Shown here: positions 8,570 through 17,713 of the stretch, in pieces
Position numbering within the stretch: position 1 is the first letter of the stretch
Layout: every line of letters begins with the position of its first letter
DNA from: Algoriphagus taiwanensis
GTDB lineage: Bacteria; Bacteroidota; Bacteroidia; Cytophagales; Cyclobacteriaceae
NCBI RefSeq assembly: GCF_036245645.1
Contig: NZ_BTPE01000009.1
Span: forward strand, 1-64,000
Direction: 5' to 3'
Length of the DNA stretch: 64,000 nucleotides
Made by a program: the position numbers and the translations under genes
The notes under the pieces: generated by a model
The model's database searches: none
The model's input: the letters and a program-made list of their open reading frames with translations, nothing else
What the model was told of the DNA's origin: nothing

Positions 8570-10240
8570 ATGGTTGATTTATCAAGCGAAAATATTGATC
8601 CAAAAGTTTGGTTTGTTACTCAGGGAGCGACTTTCAGGCAGGATAGAGGAATGAAATTTTTGTGGGCACCTGAGAAAGGGAAAGACAATAAAGGAAGATT
8701 TTATTGGGAAAATGTTTTCAAAGTAAAGAAAGGAGATATAATCTTTAACTATTCAGAGGGAGAACTTAGAGGTGTATCAATTGCTAAAAATGATGGCTAT
8801 AAAGCGGTAAACAGGGATATGCAATCTCCTTGGGGCCCTAATGGGTTTAGGGTAGATATAGATTTGGTGATGTTAAATCCTGGGATAAAGAGTAGTCTCT
8901 TAACTAAGAACATCACCCATTTAAATAGGTGTTTGTCAAATGTGAAAAATAAGCCTTTTAGCTCCAATGGATCAATTAACCAGGGATATTTATATGAGTT
9001 TAGCAAAGAGGGCGGAAAATTTCTAAGACAGATTTATGGAAAGCCCTTTGGAAATGATTACATAGATCAATTTTTTGGTAATATGGAAGAAAACAATTCA
9101 GATCATTATGAAGCACCAAAAACAGAGTTTAATCCCAACTATTTTATTTCTTCAATTGAAAGTGCAAATCTATATTTTAGTCATTTATTGATAATAAGAC
9201 TTTTAGGGTCTCTTCAAACAAAACCTTTTTTAATTCTAACAGGTCTCTCAGGTTCTGGAAAAACCAAACTTGCCCAGTCTTTTGTAAAGTGGATTTCTGA
9301 AGATTCAAATCAGTTTAGGATCATTCCAGTAGGCGCAGACTGGACCAATCGGGAACCGCTATTTGGTTATCCCAACGCCTTGAATTCTGATGAATACATC
9401 AAACCGGAAAACGGGGCTTTGGAACTTTTGATTGCAGCAAATGAAGATCCAGACCTCCCCTTCTTTTTGATTTTGGATGAGATGAACTTGAGTCATGTGG
9501 AGCGGTATTTTGCCGACTTCCTAAGTGCCATGGAATCTGGAGAAGAAATTTTCCTGCACAGCGGAACTGAAGTTATCAGCGGAGTACCTCCCAAAATCAG
9601 GATTCCTAAAAATCTCTTTATCATCGGCACTGTCAATATCGATGAGACTACCCACATGTTTAGCCCCAAAGTGTTAGACCGGGCGAACACCATAGAATTC
9701 CGAATTACATCTGATGAAATGACCGACTTTTTGGAGAAAGTTGGTGAAATCAACATGGAATATCTGGAATCCAAAGGCTCCAATATGGCCAAAAGCTTTT
9801 TGGAGATGGCTTTGGATAAATCAGTTCCATCAGAGGGAATGGATAGTGTCAAAGTGGAGTTAGGCAAATTCTTTGTAGAACTGAAGAAAGCAGGAGCGGA
9901 ATTTGGCTACCGATCAGCAACAGAAATCCTCAAACTGATCGATCGCCTCAAAAAGATTGACCCAAGTCTGGAGGTAGATGCCAAATTGGATATTGCCATT
10001 GTTCAAAAATTGTTGCCCAAGCTCCATGGATCTAGAAGAAAATTGGTTCCGGTATTGACTACCCTAGCCAATTTATGCTTGAAAGAAACAATTCAACCTG
10101 AAAAAGAGGGAGGTTCGATTGAAAGCAAGGTGTTCGAAGTTGATATTGAAAAAATCAAATACCCCATTTCTTTTGAAAAGCTTGCACGTATGAGGAAAGC
10201 AGCCATCGAAAACGGATTTGCAAGTTTTGCCGAAGCTTAA
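8570..10240 (+). CDS. McrB-like AAA+ GTPase with N-terminal PUA/EVE-like domain
   Basis: This 556-residue protein is the motor subunit of a modification-dependent restriction-like system. Residues about 10-110 (PKVWFVTQGATF, GRFYWENVFKVKKGDIIFNY) look like a PUA/EVE-like base-reading domain. The McrB-type AAA+ module follows: Walker A GLSGSGKT (225-232), Walker B FLILDEMNLSHVERYFADFL (about 299-318), GTVNIDET (353-360) and the DR pair D370-R371 of the arginine-finger region. Known McrB proteins hydrolyse GTP to translocate DNA with McrC. The next gene starts 3 nt downstream. Codon use is AT-richer than in smc, consistent with horizontal acquisition. Target specificity is unknown. Confidence 0.88.
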   Translation: MVDLSSENIDPKVWFVTQGATFRQDRGMKFLWAPEKGKDNKGRFYWENVFKVKKGDIIFNYSEGELRGVSIAKNDGYKAVNRDMQSPWGPNGFRVDIDLVMLNPGIKSSLLTKNITHLNRCLSNVKNKPFSSNGSINQGYLYEFSKEGGKFLRQIYGKPFGNDYIDQFFGNMEENNSDHYEAPKTEFNPNYFISSIESANLYFSHLLIIRLLGSLQTKPFLILTGLSGSGKTKLAQSFVKWISEDSNQFRIIPVGADWTNREPLFGYPNALNSDEYIKPENGALELLIAANEDPDLPFFLILDEMNLSHVERYFADFLSAMESGEEIFLHSGTEVISGVPPKIRIPKNLFIIGTVNIDETTHMFSPKVLDRANTIEFRITSDEMTDFLEKVGEINMEYLESKGSNMAKSFLEMALDKSVPSEGMDSVKVELGKFFVELKKAGAEFGYRSATEILKLIDRLKKIDPSLEVDAKLDIAIVQKLLPKLHGSRRKLVPVLTTLANLCLKETIQPEKEGGSIESKVFEVDIEKIKYPISFEKLARMRKAAIENGFASFAEA

Positions 10241-10243
10241 TTT

Positions 10244-12529
10244 ATGCCGGCTATTTCCACCATATCGATTGACCTATCCGATGTTGAAAAAGGGTTGGTT
10301 TTAGAAATCCTAAATAAAAATAAGGAAGAGTTACTTTTTGACGAGGTACAGACAAGCGAAGAAAACAATGAAGCCAGGTATCAGCTGGTAGAAGGTTGTT
10401 TTTATGAGTTTGATTTAAGCAACCCTGATTTCTTTCTTAAAGCAGATAAAGATAATATCGTTCAGCCATCTCAGAAGCGGCCCTATTCTGGAATCTTGGC
10501 TCCAAATATTTATGTCGGGACGCTGTACCTGAATCTTCTAAAAAAAGGGGTTGAAAATCCGGTTAAAAGAATCCCTTTGGAGGTTAGATCCAGGAAAACA
10601 GGTTATAGGGATGATTACCGGGACATGCTGGAATTCATTACTGAAAAATGCACTGATCTTCTGCTTCAGATCAATTCTCCAGTCTATCAAAACTTTGAGC
10701 CTGATTTTGACAATGATATTTCGGAAGAAGTTCTGTACCAAAGGTTCATATTTTTAAAGTCCATCATAGGCACTTCGGAATTCAATGAAGCCATTCATCG
10801 GATTGTCTCTTTTCCCAATACCAAATGGGAAGAAGAGACTGAATTGAAGGACGTCAGAAATACCCGCCGATTTTCGAAAAGCTCAATCACAGAACTTATC
10901 AGAGGAAAAAACAGGGTAAAAATCCCCTCCTCTCACCCATTGGTTGGCTATGGGTTGGATTCTGTTCCTGCAAAAATCTTGTCCACCAGAAAAGTGGATT
11001 CACTGGACACCCCTGAAAACCGATTTATAAAATATGCTCTAGAGACATTTTTGAAATTCTGTGTGGAGATCAATGCTAAAGCCAAAAAGCTGAATGGCCA
11101 AAGCCAATTGGCCAAAGAATCAGAACGATTGGTAAGTGAACTGGAAAATCATCTTCATCATACAATTTTCAGTGAAATCTCCCCTCCCCACCTATTGAAA
11201 TTAAATAGCCCTGTCCTACAGAGAAAAGAAGGCTACAGAGAGGTTTTGCGGGTTTGGCTGATGTTTGACTTGGCTGCCAAGCTAATCTGGAAAGGCGGTG
11301 AGGATGTGTATGAAGGAGGCAAAAAGGACATTGCCACACTCTACGAATATTGGCTCTTTTTTAAGCTGTTGGAAATACTCCAAAATCTTTTTCAGATCGA
11401 GCCTAAAGAATTGGAGAAGTTAATTACACAAACAGATGAAGGGCTCAATATCAATCTGAAACAGGGAAAGTTTACGGCTTTGAAAGGCATTTTCAACTCT
11501 GGAAAAAGACAATTCCATGTTCGGTTCAATTATAATAGGTCATTCACAGGAAATCGAGATTATCCTGATTCGGGTAGCTGGACAACCACTTTAAGGCCAG
11601 ATTATACTTTATCTGTTTGGCCATATGGAATAAAAGAAGAACAGGCAGAGAAAGAAGAGTTAATTGTTCACATTCACTTTGATGCAAAGTATAAGGTGGA
11701 AAATATCCTTCAGATCAAGGAAAATGAAGATGGGTTAAGTGAAGAAAAAACAGAAAACAGAAAAGGCATATATAAAAATGCTGACCTTTTAAAAATGCAT
11801 GCTTACAAAGATGCAATAAGAAGATCAGGCGGTGCATATGTATTATATCCTGGGGTTATTTCTTCAACTGAAAGAAAGGGATTCCGGGAAATTATTCCAG
11901 GATTAGGAGCCTTCCCAGTACGTCCATCTAAACTTGATGATGGCACTAAAGAACTTCAAGGTTTCATTAAAAAAGTTATCGACCATTTTATCAACAGGGC
12001 TTCCCAAAGAGAGAAAATTGCACTAAAATCCTATGAAGTTCACAGAGATGAACCTAGGGAAGAAGATCGGGTTAACGAATTCCTTCCAGAGCCTTATGGA
12101 GAAAACAGAACATTGATACCTGATCAGACATATGTTTTGGTTGGTTATTATAAATCAGCGGAGCATTTGGCATGGATTGAAAAAGAGAGAAAATACAATT
12201 TTAGGACTGGAACAGGAAATGGATCTCTTGCCTTAGATTTTAAGACTGTCAGCGCCAAATATTTATTACTCCATACAGGAGGAGACAAAGATTCATCCAA
12301 ACTCTGGAAAATTGTAAGTAAAGGACCAAGAGTATATTCAAAGAGTGATTTGGAGAATCTCAAATATCCGAATCCAAGCCATGAATTTTATCTAGTAATT
12401 GAACTTGAGGCTGTCAATGAAAAAGAATTTATTGGCAAAATCTGGGACTTTAAAGGTCTTCCAAATTATAAAAAAGGAAATGCGTCAGCATTTCCCTTTA
12501 CAAGTAGTTTATCAGATTTCTTTAAATAA
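10244..12529 (+). CDS. DUF2357 / McrC-like PD-(D/E)XK nuclease subunit
   Basis: This 761-residue protein is the expected nuclease partner of the upstream McrB-like protein. The N-terminal part (about 1-250) matches DUF2357-type McrC proteins (LAPNIYVGTLYLNL; DTPENRFIKYALETFL at 255-270). The catalytic core has LYEYWLFFKLLEIL (366-379), RPDY (D453) and HFDAKYK (D480-A-K482), a PD-(D/E)XK pattern, followed by KMHAYKDAI (517-525). Residues about 600-761 form an extra domain (YVLVGYYKSAEHLAWIEKER) seen with other DUF2357 proteins, perhaps a second target- or nucleotide-sensing module. It starts 3 nt after the McrB-like gene, so the two are surely co-transcribed. Cleavage dependence on modified bases is inferred from the family. 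Confidence 0.85.
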   Translation: MPAISTISIDLSDVEKGLVLEILNKNKEELLFDEVQTSEENNEARYQLVEGCFYEFDLSNPDFFLKADKDNIVQPSQKRPYSGILAPNIYVGTLYLNLLKKGVENPVKRIPLEVRSRKTGYRDDYRDMLEFITEKCTDLLLQINSPVYQNFEPDFDNDISEEVLYQRFIFLKSIIGTSEFNEAIHRIVSFPNTKWEEETELKDVRNTRRFSKSSITELIRGKNRVKIPSSHPLVGYGLDSVPAKILSTRKVDSLDTPENRFIKYALETFLKFCVEINAKAKKLNGQSQLAKESERLVSELENHLHHTIFSEISPPHLLKLNSPVLQRKEGYREVLRVWLMFDLAAKLIWKGGEDVYEGGKKDIATLYEYWLFFKLLEILQNLFQIEPKELEKLITQTDEGLNINLKQGKFTALKGIFNSGKRQFHVRFNYNRSFTGNRDYPDSGSWTTTLRPDYTLSVWPYGIKEEQAEKEELIVHIHFDAKYKVENILQIKENEDGLSEEKTENRKGIYKNADLLKMHAYKDAIRRSGGAYVLYPGVISSTERKGFREIIPGLGAFPVRPSKLDDGTKELQGFIKKVIDHFINRASQREKIALKSYEVHRDEPREEDRVNEFLPEPYGENRTLIPDQTYVLVGYYKSAEHLAWIEKERKYNFRTGTGNGSLALDFKTVSAKYLLLHTGGDKDSSKLWKIVSKGPRVYSKSDLENLKYPNPSHEFYLVIELEAVNEKEFIGKIWDFKGLPNYKKGNASAFPFTSSLSDFFK

Positions 12530-12534
12530 AGGTT

Positions 12535-13626
12535 ATGCAAGCACTTTTGACTCTTGGCCTAAGAAATGGGAAATTGTTTGACATTTCTGAGGTGGAAAAC
12601 GGAATAAAATGTAATTGTTTCTGTCCTAATTGTGGAGAAAGATTAATTGCAGTATCAAATATCGAATCAAAAGCTTATAAAAATTCAGCACATTTTAGAC
12701 ATGAGTCAGGAGTAGAATGTGTTGGAGCCTATGAATCTGCTTTACATATGTTAGCTAAAGAAGTTTTCTCAAAGCTAAAAGAAATGCAATTACCTGATTA
12801 TCATTTTGATTATGATCAAAGCAATAAATTCTCACTAGAGAAATCATTTAATATCATAAAATTTGAAGATTGCCAAATTGAGAAGAGAATAAACCTTGAA
12901 AACTTTTATTTTGTTCCTGACCTTATTGGAATAGTTAACGGAACAAAAATATTTATTGAATTTGCATTTTCTCATTATATCGATGTTGAGAAAAAAGAAA
13001 AAATAATTCAAAGCCAGGTTGCTTGTATTGAGATTAACATTAAAGGAATGGAATTGGATCCTAAAGAATTGGAAAATCTTTTTCTTTCAAAATCTGATAA
13101 AGTTTATTGGATATCAAACCCGAAACAAGATAGAATTTATAAGGAAAAAGAAAAAAGGCGTAAAGAATTGAATGAAAAAGAAAAACAGAATAAACTCCAG
13201 GCTCTAAAAGAAGGTAAAGTAAACTCTATTCAAATTACTAATAATAAACTTTGGATTTGTCCAAAGAAAATTAATTTTTTTGAATGGTTTAAGACATCAA
13301 AGTATAATCAGCATCCCATTTTAAAGGAAATAGCAAATGGTGAATTTTGGAATGAAAAATTCTATGGGCATTATAGTACCGAGGAATATATTTTCTTCAA
13401 AGGAGAAAAGGTATTTACAAGCATTTATCCTTATCTAGGAGTGGATGACGATCCTAATAGACCACTATTGCGAGATGGTTTAAAAAGAATATTAGAAAGA
13501 AAATCCCTTGATTCGAATTTATGCAAGTATTGCACATTCGATAAGGGCCTTTTTGAGTATAAAAATAAAACTTTCCAAATCTGTTCCTTCAAAGGGAAGA
13601 AAGGGTTTATCAAAGATATTTTATAA
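12535..13626 (+). CDS. CoiA-like zinc-finger nuclease-like protein, third gene of the McrBC-like operon
   Basis: The 363-residue protein starts 5 nt after the DUF2357 gene behind an AAAGG site. Residues 26-33 hold a Cys cluster (CNCFCPNC) and 53-56 HFRH, followed by ESALHMLAKE (H71), the N-terminal layout of CoiA-family proteins. A nuclease-like core follows: VPDLIG (D129), IEFAFSH (E142, H147), D150, K153/K154, and CIEINI (E166). The usual catalytic Lys after E142 is replaced by Ala (E-F-A), so activity is uncertain, though the S-H...K pattern is kept. A Lys/Glu-rich helix (about 200-230) and a C-terminal Cys set (C330, C333, C350) come after. CoiA acts in competence, but such domains also occur near defence genes. 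Its role here is inferred. Confidence 0.65.
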   Translation: MQALLTLGLRNGKLFDISEVENGIKCNCFCPNCGERLIAVSNIESKAYKNSAHFRHESGVECVGAYESALHMLAKEVFSKLKEMQLPDYHFDYDQSNKFSLEKSFNIIKFEDCQIEKRINLENFYFVPDLIGIVNGTKIFIEFAFSHYIDVEKKEKIIQSQVACIEINIKGMELDPKELENLFLSKSDKVYWISNPKQDRIYKEKEKRRKELNEKEKQNKLQALKEGKVNSIQITNNKLWICPKKINFFEWFKTSKYNQHPILKEIANGEFWNEKFYGHYSTEEYIFFKGEKVFTSIYPYLGVDDDPNRPLLRDGLKRILERKSLDSNLCKYCTFDKGLFEYKNKTFQICSFKGKKGFIKDIL

Positions 13627-13660
13627 TTCTTATTTGTTTCCTTTCTTTTTTCCTTAATCG

Positions 13661-13874
13661 AGCGATTCCGAACCGGTATTTCCAGTGATTGAATTGGTTT
13701 ATCGAGATTCCCAACCGGTATTTCCTTTCTTTTTACCTGTTTATCGAGGCCTTGAATCGGTATTTCGAGATATTTTACCTGTTTATTGAGGTTCTGGAGT
13801 GGAATTTCCAGACTTTTTTCCTGTTTATCCAGATTAGAAATAGGAATATCTGGGTTCGGAATCGGTATTTCCAT
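13661..13874. repeat. 42-bp tandem repeat (five units plus a half unit)
   Basis: The anchor ggtatttcc or variant occurs at 13675, 13717, 13759, 13801 and 13843, giving an exact period of 42, and again at 13864, half a period later. Units are degenerate, sharing 'ttacctgtttat' and 'gg(t/a)atttc'. On the minus strand an open frame from ATG at 13874 reads 14-residue repeats such as EIPLQNLNKQVKYL and EIPIQGLDKQVKRK. That frame has no visible ribosome-binding site, a stop lies just upstream, and its 3' part runs antisense into the CoiA-like gene. I therefore list the DNA as a repeat rather than as a gene. The rest of the interval 13627-13969 holds only the terminator at 13901-13934. Confidence 0.8.
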
Positions 13875-13900
13875 ACTGGGAACTGGGATTGGAGAAGGTC

Positions 13901-13934
13901 AAAAAAATACTGCCGGAATTGGCATTCCGGCAGT
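13901..13934 (-). terminator. Rho-independent terminator of the 13970-14440 gene
   Basis: Arms actgccggaat (13909-13919) and attccggcagt (13924-13934) pair over 11 bp with a 4-nt loop. On the minus strand the stem is followed by a run of seven T (13907-13901). It lies 36 nt past the stop codon of the minus-strand gene. Confidence 0.85.
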
Positions 13935-13969
13935 CGGGAGTTTTAAGCAACTTTTACTCTTTTCTGATT

Positions 13970-14440
13970 CTAAGCCCCATTTTCCTTCTTTTTGGGCTTT
14001 TGCTCATACCTTACTCTTAAATCCTCATAAATGGGCTTAGCATTGGGAACGTCCATTTTCACTCCCATCTGTACAGATTTGTAGTAGGCATTGCTGGGCT
14101 TCATCAAGTCCGAACCCACTTCCAGCAAGGTATCATTGAGATTGCTGGTGAGTTGATTCAAGGCATTGAATACAGGCCCCAAATCTACATGTGCCTTCCA
14201 ATCCTTATCCATTTCTACCACCTTGGCAAAGGCAGGAAGAAATTCAGGATTGGATTTCGCATACTCCAAGACCTTTTCGACAAAAGGCTTGGAGGCCTCC
14301 CCCATCTTATTTCGCTTTTTGCGCTCCTCCGGCGAGAGAGCGATGAGGATTGGACCGAGTACGGTCTGCAACACAGCAATGGCGTCTTTGACAGCCTTGA
14401 GATCTGCCGGAGAGATCTCAATGGAAACTTTGTTTTCCAT
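13970..14440 (-). CDS. Conserved hypothetical small helical protein
   Basis: The 156-residue soluble protein has no signal peptide. It is predicted mostly helical: an N-terminal 'ISPADLKAVKDAIAVLQTVLGP', then LSPEERKKRNKMG, and a Lys-rich C-terminus (YEQKPKKKENGA). I recognise no named domain. It is flanked by the 42-bp repeat and the McrBC-like operon on one side and the helicase-nuclease gene on the other, with its own strong terminator. A link with the defence-like genes is possible only by position. Its coding composition is less AT-rich than theirs, so it may be native. Confidence 0.75.
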   Translation of the reverse strand: MENKVSIEISPADLKAVKDAIAVLQTVLGPILIALSPEERKKRNKMGEASKPFVEKVLEYAKSNPEFLPAFAKVVEMDKDWKAHVDLGPVFNALNQLTSNLNDTLLEVGSDLMKPSNAYYKSVQMGVKMDVPNAKPIYEDLRVRYEQKPKKKENGA

Positions 14441-14731
14441 GGTTTAAAAATTTTTTAGTGAAACAAATATTAAACAGTAAAAAAATACTGTAAACAAAAG
14501 GTAATCAGTTAGTTTTATATTTCAAACTAAACTTGAAAAATTTTTCAATAGAATTAGTTTCAAGATGTTTTTGGATTTAATTCACTCCTCTATCGATCGG
14601 ATTTGGGACATATTATAAGATCGACTTTCGGTCGTGTAAAATCCATTTTCCTCACAGAATTGGGGAACTGCAACTTTGGGCCGTATGTAAAATTTGGGTT
14701 TCAAATAGGTTGGTTAGAAAAAACCATGCAG

Positions 14732-17713
14732 TTATTCAAATAAGGCAATTTGATATGCATCTCCTTTGATCTTATTCATCAATTCCCGGATGAATTCGTA
14801 ATGCTTGACGTAGGGATTAGGAATGGTAATTAGGTTGATTCCTTTAGATCGGAGCAGCTCCATTTTTACTTTATCTGATTCAATCCGCTTACTGTTTTTG
14901 TAGTGTTCTGCACCGTTGATTTCAAAGACGACCTTTGGTACCCGGCCCTGGTAAATCACCCCATCGAACTCCTTCTTATTGACGGCATGATTATCGATTT
15001 CTTCGGGCAAGACATCCAAGACTTTTACATTCCGTTCAAATCGGCTACCCTGAACGGAGCAATAGTGGCTCATTGTTTTGTAAAATTCGTTCTCAAATTT
15101 TGAGTCATTCGAAAACCCAATGGTAAATCGGTTTGCCGTGCTTTGTGGGATCTGTGTGGTGCCGTTTTTTTGCACATAATCTACCAAGGCATAGAGGTCA
15201 TCATCTTTTCTTGACAGGATATCAATTGCATTTTTATCGGCCACCACAATCAGGTTCTCTTGGGCCCTTGTGACTCCGACATTGATCAATTGGCTGTTGT
15301 TTTTGATCCAGTCGTAGGTTTTTGGGGATGTATTTCTTGATAAGGAGGTAGATATCATGATGGTCTTGTTCTCCTGCCCCTGAATTTTGTGAATCGTACC
15401 ACAGCTTACCGATTCGTCTATCTCCTTATTGGCTTTAGCCCTTCCCAGAAATTGATTCAACACGGTTTCTTGATTACGGAAGGGAGTAATGATGAATACA
15501 TCGGTTAATTGATTTTCCGCAATGTATTTTATGATCTCCGCTGCTTCATCTATGGAGGCATTTCTACTCTGTTGATTTACATTATTCACATCAATCAGCT
15601 TCAACTCGCCTTTCGTTTTGATCTTCGACAGGTTCAGCTTGTTTTCATAAAAACGCATGTTGGAATAGTTGATGATCTTTTCTCCACAGCGGTAATGATA
15701 GCTCAGCAAAATATCCCTTGAAATATTATCAATCCTCTTATAAAGTGACAGGACAGAATTGTTGTGGTAATCATAGGTCTTGTCTATACCAAAAGTCCGC
15801 ATCAGCTGATGACCTGTACTCTCTTCGAAAACGACGATTGGCTTTAGTTGATTGGTGTCGCCAATAAGGACCATGCTTTTGCATTTGGAAATAGGAATCA
15901 AGCTTGTGGCAATATCGCATTGACCCGCTTCATCTATTACCAGTAAATCAAACTTAAATTTCCGTCCTAGCTTGCGGCTCGAAATGTTGGTAGTCAGGAT
16001 AATTGGAAATACTTTGGTCAGCTTTTCCAAGTTCTCATCGATCGCGAGCCATTTATTGAATTCTTTAACTTGTATATCGGATTCCTCAATGGCAAGTATT
16101 TCAATCAGGTCAGCATAATCCTTGGTTTTGAGTCGTTTTACATACCTTAAGGATTCATAGTAGAAAAACTGCAGCAGCTGGTGATTGTCTTTAATGACTT
16201 CATATAAACTGTCAAGCTCATCAATATTGGTATCCGGAATCTGACTCAGTTTCTCTTCAATGGCCAGTTTTTCTTTTTCCAGTAAATAATTCCCAGCTTT
16301 TGACAGCAGACTATTTACGAACTCCAGGTTTTGAGATTGTTCAATTCTAGTCTCATGATTTTTGATTTTCTCAAGCAATTTCCGGTTTTTTTCCTTGGAC
16401 TTTTCTTTGAGATTATAAAGCAGTTTTTCTTTTGGGACATCCTTGGTTTCAAAGTGGTACCATTCCTTTATTACTTCGATAGCCTGTGCTACTCGCTCGT
16501 TATTTCCAAGCCGAAGGACAGGAAGCATGATTTCCTTATTCAGGTATTTGCCTAGATACAACTTGTCTTTTATCCCGTCTATAGGCACATTGTTGTTGGA
16601 CGAAATCAACAGTGTTTTGTCATTCGTGAGGCAATTCACGATGATATTTAATATGGTTTGGGTTTTCCCCGTGCCAGGAGGTCCCTGCACATAGGTGACT
16701 GGAAATTTCAGCGCATTATAGATGGTTTGGATCTGATCAATATTTATATTCCGATCAAATAGTACGATGTGCGGCTCCTTCCGGTCTTTTCGATCCAGCA
16801 GTGATAATTTTTGAAAAAAGGCCCTTAGCGGAACTTCTAAGCCATCCTTTTTATATTCTTCATGGATGTGGTCATAAATCCCGGCTATATCTATCTGTGC
16901 ATATCCTAGGACAACAAGTTCCGGCAAGGTATTGATCATTTCCCCGGTTTTGAAATTACCCCTCAACAATTCTATGGCTTCTGACTGATCCTTGGTGTAA
17001 ACTGCTTCAAAATCTGTAGGACTCAAATCGGTGTAATAAGACAGGGAGTGCTTTACATCTTTTATATAGAAATTCGAATTGAAAAGTGTTTTGGTACCCA
17101 CATGTAACTTTTTGTTTACAGGATCAAGCGTGAGCTTTCTGTAAGCAATTACAAATTTTCCTTTGGAGGGTAAATCAATTGAAAATTCACTGATCGCGAG
17201 CTCATATTCATAATACTTGCGATAATCGTTATGATAGATCTCTTTTATGATCTGTTTCAGTTGCGCGTCATTCAAGGAATAGGGGTTTTCCTTCGCCAAT
17301 TCCGTCAAATCCACTCCTTGAATTAAATGGGATTTGTGCAAGAAGGGATCTTTATTGGCTTTGTAGCATTCCAGGTAGTAATTCAATAGGTTATTATCAT
17401 ACCGGTCAAATTCATACACCTGCAAACTTTCATCCTCATCCAGCTTTTTGATCAGTTTCTCTGAAGATTCAAAATGAGAAAACTTAAGAATTTCGGCAGT
17501 CTGAATAGCTGAGATGGAGATTTTGGCATTAAAAATTGGGGGTTCTTTGGTGACATTAAACATGTTAACCCACAGTTCATCTTTGGCGCTGATGTCGAGA
17601 ATGCATATCCAAAAAGGTGTAATCTCCCCTTTCTTATTTTTGTAGGTTATGTTTAAGAATTTCCCTTCCCTGATGGCTTTACCAATAAGTGAAGTGATTT
17701 TTTTGTCAATCAT
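14732..17713 (-). CDS. SF1 (Dna2/NAM7-like) helicase fused to a Vsr-like nuclease domain
   Basis: The 993-residue protein has an N-terminal region (1-320) without a recognised domain, then an SF1 helicase core. Walker A is VQGPPGTGKT (342-351), and DEAGQCD and LIGDTNQLKPI (motifs II and III) follow at about 600-635. Later come SYHYRCGE, TIHKIQGQENKTI and VTRAQENLIVV (motifs IV-VI). Residues about 870-985 form a Vsr/DUF2726-like nuclease: FDGVIY (D917), VVFEINGAEHY (E931, N933, H937), D947, and GINLITIPN. Such helicase-nuclease fusions act on DNA or RNA, and several are antiviral. No partner gene shares its strand. It faces the McrBC-like operon across the 42-bp repeat and one small gene. A defence role is inferred. 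Confidence 0.82.
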   Translation of the reverse strand: MIDKKITSLIGKAIREGKFLNITYKNKKGEITPFWICILDISAKDELWVNMFNVTKEPPIFNAKISISAIQTAEILKFSHFESSEKLIKKLDEDESLQVYEFDRYDNNLLNYYLECYKANKDPFLHKSHLIQGVDLTELAKENPYSLNDAQLKQIIKEIYHNDYRKYYEYELAISEFSIDLPSKGKFVIAYRKLTLDPVNKKLHVGTKTLFNSNFYIKDVKHSLSYYTDLSPTDFEAVYTKDQSEAIELLRGNFKTGEMINTLPELVVLGYAQIDIAGIYDHIHEEYKKDGLEVPLRAFFQKLSLLDRKDRKEPHIVLFDRNINIDQIQTIYNALKFPVTYVQGPPGTGKTQTILNIIVNCLTNDKTLLISSNNNVPIDGIKDKLYLGKYLNKEIMLPVLRLGNNERVAQAIEVIKEWYHFETKDVPKEKLLYNLKEKSKEKNRKLLEKIKNHETRIEQSQNLEFVNSLLSKAGNYLLEKEKLAIEEKLSQIPDTNIDELDSLYEVIKDNHQLLQFFYYESLRYVKRLKTKDYADLIEILAIEESDIQVKEFNKWLAIDENLEKLTKVFPIILTTNISSRKLGRKFKFDLLVIDEAGQCDIATSLIPISKCKSMVLIGDTNQLKPIVVFEESTGHQLMRTFGIDKTYDYHNNSVLSLYKRIDNISRDILLSYHYRCGEKIINYSNMRFYENKLNLSKIKTKGELKLIDVNNVNQQSRNASIDEAAEIIKYIAENQLTDVFIITPFRNQETVLNQFLGRAKANKEIDESVSCGTIHKIQGQENKTIMISTSLSRNTSPKTYDWIKNNSQLINVGVTRAQENLIVVADKNAIDILSRKDDDLYALVDYVQKNGTTQIPQSTANRFTIGFSNDSKFENEFYKTMSHYCSVQGSRFERNVKVLDVLPEEIDNHAVNKKEFDGVIYQGRVPKVVFEINGAEHYKNSKRIESDKVKMELLRSKGINLITIPNPYVKHYEFIRELMNKIKGDAYQIALFE

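Noticed and set aside
13431..13874. 147-codon minus-strand frame over the 42-bp repeat
   Set aside because: No ribosome-binding site, a stop just upstream, and about 196 nt of its 3' part run antisense into the CoiA-like gene. Kept as a repeat and a finding, not a gene.
13661..13874. Possible CRISPR array
   Set aside because: Repeats are directly adjacent and degenerate with no unique spacers; no cas genes nearby.
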